Part shown: piece after piece, positions 30,810 to 36,508 of the stretch
How positions within the stretch are numbered: position 1 is the first letter of the stretch
Layout: the number at the start of each line of letters is the position of its first letter
Origin: an uncultured Eubacterium sp.
GTDB lineage: Bacteria > Bacillota > Clostridia > Lachnospirales > Lachnospiraceae
DNA: 36,508 nt
Direction: 5' to 3'
NCBI GenBank assembly: GCA_910586045.1
Contig: CAJUIH010000022.1
Span: 1 to 36,508, forward strand
Program-made: the position numbers and the translations under genes
Notes under the pieces: model-generated
Told to the model about the DNA's origin: nothing
Databases searched by the model: none
What the model saw: only the letters and a program-made list of their open reading frames with translations

Positions 30810-32090
30810 GTGGATACCAAAAGTACTGCGAAAAAAGAACTCGGACTCTATCTGCATATTCCGTTTTGCATCCGAAAATGTAATTACTGCGATTTCCTAT
30901 CCGCTCCGGCGCCGGAGGATGTACGGCAGGCTTACATTGAAAAGATGCTGCTGGAAATCCAAGCGCTGGCTGGCCGTTATCCGGAATTTCGCGTTTCAAC
31001 GATATTTATCGGCGGAGGTACGCCGTCGATTCTTGCTGCTGCAGCGCTGCAGCGCCTGCTGGAACAGGTTTGGAAAAGCTTTGACGTGTCTGCGGATGCG
31101 GAAATTACCGTAGAATGCAATCCCGGTACGCTGGATTTAGAAAAGTTGCGTATTTACCGGGCATCCGGCATCAACCGGCTCAGCATCGGGCTGCAATCCG
31201 CGGATGACAGACAGCTTCGCCTGCTGGGCAGGATCCATAAGTATGAGCAGTTTGTTTCTAATTACATATTGGCGCGCGAAATTGGATTTCAAAATATCAA
31301 TATCGACCTGATGTCTGCGCTCCCGGGCCAGGATGTGAATAACTATGAGCAGACGCTGTACAAAACGATCGGGCTGGAACCGGAACATATTTCCGCCTAC
31401 AGCCTTTTAATCGAAGAGGGGACGCCCTTTTTTTCGCAATACGGACAGGCTCAGGAACAGCGGAGCAGGGGAGGCACGCAGCACTTGCTTCCCTCGGAGG
31501 AAACAGAGCGTTTGATGTATGTGCGCACAAAAGAGCTGCTGCAGGCCGCTGGCTATCACCGGTATGAAATATCCAATTATGCACGGCCCGGATATGCGTG
31601 CCGGCATAATATCGGTTACTGGACAAGGAAAAATTATCTTGGATTTGGGATCGGTGCGGCATCTATGGTGGAAAACGTACGGTTTTCCAATACATCGGAT
31701 ATCGAACAATATTTGTCGACAGATTTTAGACTCGCCAGGCAGGATCCTTGTAACAAGAAAAAGGACGGTGACGGGGTACGGCGTGCATACTGCTCTGCGT
31801 GGCATGAAAACGTAACAGATCTGAACAGACAGGCACAGATGGAAGAATTTATGTTTTTGGGACTTCGCATGATGCGCGGAGTCGCGGCAGGGGCGTTCTA
31901 TGAACAGTTTTCGGAGGCTATCGAAGAGGTCTACGGAGATGTGCTAAGAAAACAGATCGGGGAAAAACTGCTGCAAAAAACGCAGACCGGGTATGCGCTT
32001 ACCGATTATGGGATTGATGTCAGCAATTATGTATTTTGCGACTATTTGCTGGATGAACCAGCCAATACAAACGGTCGGCGCAGTTTGTAA
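30810..32090 (+). CDS. hemW: HemW-type radical SAM protein
   Basis: This 426-residue radical SAM protein is related to coproporphyrinogen III oxidase HemN. HemW proteins are thought to act in heme trafficking or insertion rather than oxidation. The [4Fe-4S] motif is C20-IRK-C24-NY-C27, followed by the SAM-binding FIGGGTPS. The C-terminal HemN-like domain is present (FMFLGLRMMRGV). The GTG start at 30810 is 11 nt after AAAGGAGG. It lies downstream of lepA, as in other Firmicutes, and probably shares its transcript. Confidence 0.93.
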   Translation: MDTKSTAKKELGLYLHIPFCIRKCNYCDFLSAPAPEDVRQAYIEKMLLEIQALAGRYPEFRVSTIFIGGGTPSILAAAALQRLLEQVWKSFDVSADAEITVECNPGTLDLEKLRIYRASGINRLSIGLQSADDRQLRLLGRIHKYEQFVSNYILAREIGFQNINIDLMSALPGQDVNNYEQTLYKTIGLEPEHISAYSLLIEEGTPFFSQYGQAQEQRSRGGTQHLLPSEETERLMYVRTKELLQAAGYHRYEISNYARPGYACRHNIGYWTRKNYLGFGIGAASMVENVRFSNTSDIEQYLSTDFRLARQDPCNKKKDGDGVRRAYCSAWHENVTDLNRQAQMEEFMFLGLRMMRGVAAGAFYEQFSEAIEEVYGDVLRKQIGEKLLQKTQTGYALTDYGIDVSNYVFCDYLLDEPANTNGRRSL

Positions 32091-32107
32091 AATTATTAAA
32101 TTTAATA

Positions 32108-32135
32108 TTGAAAAGTCACAAAAATAAGCTATAAT
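32108..32135 (+). promoter_or_regulatory. Promoter for the chemoreceptor gene
   Basis: TTGAAA (32108-32113), a 16-bp spacer and TATAAT (32130-32135), about 90 bp before the start codon. No sigma-D (TAAA-N15-GCCGATAA) motility promoter was seen. Confidence 0.7.
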
Positions 32136-32226
32136 AAAAGGTACAGGAACCGCAGTAGCTATAACAGCAGGCATGATTGGGGGTTGATCCTGGTTAAATA
32201 TTGTCAAATGAGGAGGAGAATGATTC

Positions 32227-33939
32227 ATGTTCCAAAATGAAAAAATAGAAAAAAGGCTGTCAAAAGCTTTTCTTCTAGTATCGGTAGTTACGGCAATATC
32301 AGCGCTTGTCGGGCTGATTGCAATGGTAATCGTTGCAAACAGGTATTCTTATGCACTGAAAAATTTCGGTTTTGCGCAAGGGGATATCGGACAGGCAATG
32401 TATGAATTTGCAGATGTAAGATCATCACTTCGCGCAACGATCGGTTATGATGACCAGGATGCCATTGATGCTGTTGTGCAGCAGCACAATGAAGCAAAAG
32501 CAGCATTCCTTGAAAATTTTGCGAAAATAGAAAATACGATCGTATCAGAATCCGGCAGAGAAACCTACGATCAGATCGAGAAAGACCTGGAGGAATACTG
32601 GGAGCTGGATGAACGGATTATGTCAATCGGTGCTACGACAGACCGGGAGCTGTGCAGTCAGGCACAGGATATCGCGTTAAATGAATTGGCAGGCGTGTAT
32701 AATGAAATTTCTGATGAAATGCAGGGCCTTTTAACGGTAAAGGTAGACGAGGGACAAGGACTTTCCGAAACGCTTACTATTTTGAGTTTAATCCTTGCTT
32801 TTGTAATTATCGCCGTTGTGGTTATCGCAATTTTTATTTCCATTCGCATCGGGAAAAAGATCGCACAGGGCATTTCTCTTCCAATGAAAGAATTAGGCGA
32901 TCGTTTAAAGACGTTTGCGCAGGGAGATTTGACTTCTCCGTTCCCTGAAATGAAATCGGACGATGAAGTAGCGGAAATGATCCAGGATGCAACCGAGATG
33001 GCAGATACATTAAACGTAATTATTAATGATATCGGGGAAGTGCTCGGGGAGATGGAAAGCGGAAATTATGCGGTCAGATCCAAGGCCAGTGATAAATATA
33101 CCAATGATTTTGAAAAATTAAGAATGTCCATGCGCGGACTGCGCAATCAGATGACAAAGACGCTTAGTTCAATTGGAGAAGCTTCCGGACAGGTATCAGC
33201 CGGTTCCACGAATCTGGCAGATGCGTCTCAAAGCCTTGCAGAAGGCGCAACCGAACAGGCAAGTGCCATTGAGCAGCTGCAGGCAACGATTATCGATATT
33301 ACCGACACGATTGAAAAAAGTGCGGAAAGCGCGGAAGAATCTTACCGTCAGGCTCAAAAATATGCGGATGAAGCAGACCTTAGCCGTACAGAGATGTATA
33401 CGATGGTATCGGCCATGGAAAAGATCAGTGAATCTTCTTCCAAAATCGGAAATATTATTTCTGAGATTGAATCCATTGCGTCGCAGACAAACCTGCTTTC
33501 TTTGAACGCTTCGATTGAAGCGGCGCGTGCGGGCGAAGCCGGACGCGGTTTTGCAATCGTTGCGGAGCAGATCCGCCAGCTTGCGGAACAGAGTGCGAAA
33601 GCGGTTGTAGATACAAGGGAACTGATTGAGCGTTCCATGCAGGAAATTACAGAAGGCAACCGCGCCGTGGAGCATGCTTCCAGTTCGATCGAGATTGTAG
33701 TCAGCGGGATCAAGCAGATCGCGCAGTCCTCAAAAGAACTGAGTGTCATGGTAAAGGATCAGACCAATGTGATCCGCCAGGCAGAGCAGGGCGTAGGGCA
33801 GATTTCTGAAGTTGTACAGAACAATTCAGCAACGGCGGAAGAATCATCGGCTACCAGCCAGGAATTATCCGCGCAGGCATCTATGCTGGATGAGCTGGTC
33901 GGACAATTTGTACTCGCAGATGAGAAAGTTATGAGTTAA
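32227..33939 (+). CDS. Methyl-accepting chemotaxis protein
   Basis: This 570-residue membrane chemoreceptor has TM1 (about 13-38), a small helical periplasmic-side sensor of about 145 residues (four-helix-bundle style) and TM2 (about 181-206). A HAMP region (starting SIRIGKKIAQGISLPMKEL) leads to a long coiled-coil signalling domain. The hairpin tip reads NLLSLNASIEAARAGEAGRG near residue 421-440, the invariant CheA/CheW contact region. Glu/Gln pairs flanking the tip could be methylation sites. ATG 32227 follows AGGAGGAGAATGATTC. It is monocistronic, with its own promoter and terminator. The ligand is unknown; no other chemotaxis genes are in the window. Confidence 0.95.
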   Translation: MFQNEKIEKRLSKAFLLVSVVTAISALVGLIAMVIVANRYSYALKNFGFAQGDIGQAMYEFADVRSSLRATIGYDDQDAIDAVVQQHNEAKAAFLENFAKIENTIVSESGRETYDQIEKDLEEYWELDERIMSIGATTDRELCSQAQDIALNELAGVYNEISDEMQGLLTVKVDEGQGLSETLTILSLILAFVIIAVVVIAIFISIRIGKKIAQGISLPMKELGDRLKTFAQGDLTSPFPEMKSDDEVAEMIQDATEMADTLNVIINDIGEVLGEMESGNYAVRSKASDKYTNDFEKLRMSMRGLRNQMTKTLSSIGEASGQVSAGSTNLADASQSLAEGATEQASAIEQLQATIIDITDTIEKSAESAEESYRQAQKYADEADLSRTEMYTMVSAMEKISESSSKIGNIISEIESIASQTNLLSLNASIEAARAGEAGRGFAIVAEQIRQLAEQSAKAVVDTRELIERSMQEITEGNRAVEHASSSIEIVVSGIKQIAQSSKELSVMVKDQTNVIRQAEQGVGQISEVVQNNSATAEESSATSQELSAQASMLDELVGQFVLADEKVMS

Positions 33940-33951
33940 TACATAAAGTTT

Positions 33952-33991
33952 ACCCGTTTTGGCCAGGCACAGGCTGCTTGACAAAGCGGGT
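33952..33991 (+). terminator. Terminator after the chemoreceptor gene
   Basis: ACCCGTTTTG (33952-33961) pairs with CAAAGCGGGT (33982-33991) with one G-T pair, around a 20-nt loop, followed by TATTTTATT. Confidence 0.7.
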
Positions 33992-34027
33992 TATTTTATT
34001 GCGTATAACAGTTTGGAAGCTGGTTGT

Positions 34028-34286
34028 GTTATGTTGTGGCTGCGCGGACGCCGGATGAGGGACAGGGGTCTGGCTTGCGGCTCCGGCTCCAGAATGCCAA
34101 GAATCCCTAAGCATTCTGCAATTTACAGATCGGCCTGCCCCGGTCGCGGCGCCTAGTTCGCCCTGGCTGCGCCGGAAGCTAAAGGCGCCGCTTGGCTGCG
34201 CCCCTTAGGTGGTTGAGCAGAATGCTAAGGGCTTCTAGGCATTCTTCCAACGTCGCCGCAAGCCAGACCCCTGTCCCTCATCCGGC
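34028..34286 (+). repeat. Dispersed palindromic repeat, copy D (doubled left module)
   Basis: The left module recurs (GTTATG end at 34028, GCGGACGCCGGATGAGGGAC, CTGGCTTGCGGCTCCGGCTCC). Instead of the usual right module, it is followed by its own inverted copy. Positions 34050-34081 and 34255-34286 are a perfect 32-bp inverted repeat. Inside are two related hairpins (GAATGC … GCATTC at about 34093-34117 and 34220-34244) and a core with GCGGCGCCT/AGGCGCCGC. The whole could extrude as a cruciform or fold as a branched RNA. No coding sequence was identified. Confidence 0.75.
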
Positions 34287-34440
34287 TGGTATTCTCAGGA
34301 TTAACATATTTTTCAAGTTAAATATGAAATATCATGTACAGGATGGTAAAACAGCAGATGAACGATAGCTGGAATTTCATCAATCGCTTTTAGATATTAC
34401 GAATACATAACGACGATCGTTGTAAAGCATATAGAAGTCA

Positions 34441-34500
34441 GCCTTGGAAAGGCGGTTTGTCCGGCAAGCCGCCTCTCCAAGCGTCCGCGCAGCCAAAAAA
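34441..34500 (+). repeat. Dispersed palindromic repeat, copy E (right module)
   Basis: A diverged right module: CTTGGA-A-AGGCGG (34443-34455) pairs with CCGCCT-C-TCCAAG (34469-34481), followed by GCGTCCGCGCAGCCAAAA as in the other copies. The TGTAAC end is lost. Its stem replaces the A-T pair of copy C (CATGGA/TCCATG) with T-A, a compensatory change. The ssrA promoter begins 32 bp later. The stretch 34287-34440 between copies D and E shows nothing I can name. Confidence 0.6.
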
Positions 34501-34531
34501 CCAACGCCCTGCACCCACTGTAAAAAAAAGC

Positions 34532-34560
34532 TTGACAGACACGCCGCACCGGTTTATACT
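34532..34560 (+). promoter_or_regulatory. Near-consensus promoter for ssrA
   Basis: TTGACA (34532-34537), an exact 17-bp spacer and TATACT (34555-34560). Transcription would start about 58 nt before the mature tmRNA 5' end, leaving a leader with a small TAGCTG/CAGCTA hairpin. Confidence 0.85.
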
Positions 34561-34625
34561 AAAACATATAGCAGTCCCTATGATGTTTTCGTATTTTAGC
34601 TGGTACAGCAGCTATTATTTTGTAA

Positions 34626-34962
34626 GGGATAGTAAAGGTTTCGACAGGGGTTTTGAAGCTGGAGAAGCGAGCCGCAGGAGATGCGTTAACTCTCAAACTT
34701 AAAATTAAACGCTAACGATAATTTAGCATACGCTGCCTAGTTGTGGCTGTCTGATCTGATGCACCTACACATTGGAACCCAGGCATCGACGATGTAGGAA
34801 ACGATGTATGCAAAGCTTTGCGCATGCAGGCGTATTATGAAGCTACTAAAACGGTTACCGTGTCCGTGCGGGAGCCGCGGAGGGAATGCTAAAACACTGA
34901 CTACGCTCGTAGAAGTACGGTGGAGAGGTCTTTGGACACGGGTTCGATTCCCGTCTATTCCA
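34626..34962 (+). ncRNA. ssrA: Transfer-messenger RNA (tmRNA)
   Basis: This RNA rescues stalled ribosomes and tags the nascent peptide for proteolysis. The mature ends pair as GGGATAG (34626-34632) with CTATTCC (34955-34961), including the G-U wobble at the third pair that alanyl-tRNA synthetase recognises. The T-arm ACGGG-TTCGATT-CCCGT is at 34938-34954, and the discriminator A is at 34962. The next bases are TTG, so the CCA end is not encoded. After the 5' tRNA-like part (GGTTTCGACAGGGG), the tag frame at 34711-34740 reads GCT AAC GAT AAT TTA GCA TAC GCT GCC TAG, tag ANDNLAYAA. It is a single-piece tmRNA with a promoter at 34532 and a terminator hairpin at 34993. Confidence 0.97.
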
Positions 34963-34992
34963 TTGGAAAATAGGTTCGTTTTATTTTTATTT

Positions 34993-35047
34993 GAAAGCAA
35001 GCTGGAATACCTGTAAAAGAAAAGGGGTTTCGGCTTGCTTTCTTTTT
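34993..35047 (+). terminator. Terminator after ssrA
   Basis: GAAAGCAAGC (34993-35002) and GCTTGCTTTC (35033-35042) form a perfect 10-bp stem with a long 30-nt loop, followed by TTTTT. Confidence 0.7.
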
Positions 35048-35119
35048 ATTTCATTTTTATTTTCGTAAGAAAAGGATTTTTAGATCAAGGACAGAGAGCA
35101 GATGCTGCAGGAGGATGAC

Positions 35120-36229
35120 ATGACTTTTGAATGGCTGAATTATTTAAAACAGGAAAACCAGTTTGATGAAATACAGATCATCGGACGAACGGTGCAGGTA
35201 CAGGAAAAGTACCTGTATTTGCTCGCAATGACCCGCAAAGGGGAAAAGGCGCGGCTTAGTGTGCTTGTACAAACCGATTCGGATTTGTGGCAGGAGGAAC
35301 AGGCGGATTGCAAAACTATGCGAAGTTCCATGAAACAGCATACTATGGATGTGGATACCGGCATAGCTGCCTATATGGAAGCGGTAACCGTCGGTGATAC
35401 GGTTTTGGAACTCGCAGGCGCCACTTCTTATAATATGGGCACGAATCACGATGTGCTTGTCTATTTGCTGCAAATCATGCAGGCTGGCTGGCAGTTGCCA
35501 AAGGACCATCCGTTTATGGAGATGGATTGGGAACAGATCCAGTTCATCCAGTATGAATGCCGCCATCCGTTTCGCCAGTTGCTAGACTGCGGGCAGGAGC
35601 CGATGGTTTTACGGTGGGGAACGGGGAGTCGGGAATATTTGATTGAAAAGCGGGTTTTGCTTACGATTGCACAGGAAGAACAAGAGATCCGCAGTGATAA
35701 GCAGATCTCATTTACGCTTACTGACAAAAAGGGACAGGCACGGGATGGGATCTGCTATATTAACCGAGTAACGCTTATGGACCCTTGGAAAGATTTGGAG
35801 GAAATGTGGGCGATGCCCGAATATCAGACGCGTGCATTGGAGCATATGACACTGGAAGAATTGGAGCAGATGAAAGAAAAAACCGCGAAATTGCTGGAGC
35901 GCAAATGTCCGCGCGGAATGCGCTGCCCATTAGTGGAATATGAATGCACGCTGGATGTAAGCCTGTCGTTTTACAGCAGCGCGTATTTAAAGTCAAAACC
36001 AACCGTGTCTGGTACCAGCGCATCGTTTTTAGTGATCCACCCAAAGCCGGACAACACGCATGGGACGCACGGCCTGCCTTTGAAAGTTTGTCTGATGGAA
36101 GATGCACTGCCAAAAGAAACGGCGCAGATCAGGGCGGAATTATTCCAGGCGTATGAGCGGATTGCGGGTTTGGAAGTGCAATGCCCGCCGGATGTTGCCT
36201 GTGCGCATCTGTTTACGGAAAGCAAATAA
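35120..36229 (+). CDS. Cytosolic protein of unknown function
   Basis: This protein has about 369 residues; I do not recognise the family. It has no signal peptide or membrane segment and is acidic overall. Visible features are a Gly-rich turn (ELAGATSYNMGTNHD, near 100-114), a short helical charged stretch (MTLEELEQMKEKTAKLLERK) and a cysteine pair (CPRGMRC) near residue 270. The C-terminal part reads like a folded alpha/beta domain. ATG 35120, 5 nt after AGGAGG (35109-35114), is preferred to the in-frame ATG at 35102. The response regulator follows after 29 bp, so the two may be one operon. Confidence 0.75.
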   Translation: MTFEWLNYLKQENQFDEIQIIGRTVQVQEKYLYLLAMTRKGEKARLSVLVQTDSDLWQEEQADCKTMRSSMKQHTMDVDTGIAAYMEAVTVGDTVLELAGATSYNMGTNHDVLVYLLQIMQAGWQLPKDHPFMEMDWEQIQFIQYECRHPFRQLLDCGQEPMVLRWGTGSREYLIEKRVLLTIAQEEQEIRSDKQISFTLTDKKGQARDGICYINRVTLMDPWKDLEEMWAMPEYQTRALEHMTLEELEQMKEKTAKLLERKCPRGMRCPLVEYECTLDVSLSFYSSAYLKSKPTVSGTSASFLVIHPKPDNTHGTHGLPLKVCLMEDALPKETAQIRAELFQAYERIAGLEVQCPPDVACAHLFTESK

Positions 36230-36258
36230 AAGAAAGGTGTTTTTGCCATAAGGACCCT

Positions 36259-36508
36259 ATGATGCAGACGATTTTATTATTGGAAGACGACGAAAATTTA
36301 AACAGGGGCATTACCGTCACCCTGCAAAAAGCCGGATATACGGTACTTTCGGCATTTACAGCGGCGCAGGCATACAAGTATTTGGCGTCTCAAACAAAAG
36401 AAATTTCCATTATTATCAGTGATATTCTATTGCCGGATGGAAGCGGGCTTGATTTTGGGAAAAAAGTCCGGGCATCCAGCAGCGCCTATCTGATTTATCT
36501 GACGGCCC
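36259..36508 (+). CDS. Response regulator, receiver domain (cut by the window end)
   Basis: The first 83 residues are visible: TILLLEDDENLNRGITVTL gives the acidic pocket (EDD), and IIISDILLPDGSGLDFG gives the phospho-acceptor Asp. The last residues reach LIYLTA, the beta-4/Thr switch region. The output domain is not in the window; OmpR-type is the usual guess for this spacing. Start ATG 36259 follows AAGGA (ATG 36262 is also possible). A partner kinase is expected downstream. Confidence 0.88.
   Translation, partial: MMQTILLLEDDENLNRGITVTLQKAGYTVLSAFTAAQAYKYLASQTKEISIIISDILLPDGSGLDFGKKVRASSSAYLIYLTA

Noticed and set aside
14489..34500. CRISPR array suggested by recurring palindromic blocks
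   Set aside because: Copies are kilobases apart, long, variable and not separated by uniform spacers; no cas genes are present.
34870..34962. Possible stand-alone tRNA from the T-arm and acceptor sequence
   Set aside because: It is the 3' tRNA-like domain of the tmRNA, whose 5' half is at 34626.
34737..35000. Minus-strand frame across the tmRNA
   Set aside because: The region is fully explained by ssrA; the frame is incidental.

Overview
The window looks like a chromosomal segment of an endospore-forming Clostridia bacterium, most likely a Lachnospiraceae member. Three things support this. The order comEA … comEC–holA–rpsT–gpr–spoIIP–lepA–hemW is the conserved Firmicutes backbone. The spore genes gpr and spoIIP are present. 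The tmRNA encodes a Firmicutes-type tag (ANDNLAYAA). Base composition is moderate (roughly half G+C by eye), Shine-Dalgarno sites are strong (AGGAGG-like), and many TTGACA/TATAAT-type promoters are visible. No phage, plasmid, CRISPR array, transposase or rRNA was found.

Layout. 1-5229: a PfkB sugar kinase converges on a minus-strand tyrA–aroA–SdpI-like unit. Next come a decayed small gene and a DMT transporter. 5302-14453: a non-canonical EF-G paralogue, a secreted InlB-repeat/propeller-like protein, leuS, a secreted InlJ-like cysteine-ladder LRR protein, two small minus-strand helical proteins, and a 48-residue protein. 14489-17683: an intergenic palindromic repeat, an APC-type amino-acid transporter and an M18 aminopeptidase. 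17724-25651: a long co-directional cluster of comEA, response regulator, histidine kinase, GerMN lipoprotein, comEC and holA. 25691-32090: rpsT (opposite strand), gpr, spoIIP, lepA and hemW. 32108-36508: a chemoreceptor, two more palindromic repeats, ssrA (tmRNA), an unrecognised cytosolic protein, and the start of a second response regulator cut by the window end.

Functional links. tyrA and aroA form a small aromatic amino-acid unit. The APC permease next to the aminopeptidase suggests peptide or amino-acid use. comEA and comEC are the DNA-uptake genes, but here a complete two-component system and a GerMN lipoprotein sit between them. That trio resembles the actinobacterial MtrA–MtrB–LpqB arrangement and may couple envelope sensing to DNA uptake. 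The two secreted proteins flanking leuS both carry internalin-type modules.

The most unusual feature is a family of dispersed, palindromic, non-coding repeats of about 170-260 bp, with five full or partial copies (1-62, 14489-14660, 28660-28872, 34028-34286, 34441-34500). They have long imperfect inverted ends, a recurring terminal TGTAAC-N14-GTTACA hairpin, and at least one compensatory base-pair change between copies. All lie between genes, several next to promoters (lepA, ssrA). I read them as MITE-like or structured-RNA elements without an encoded transposase.
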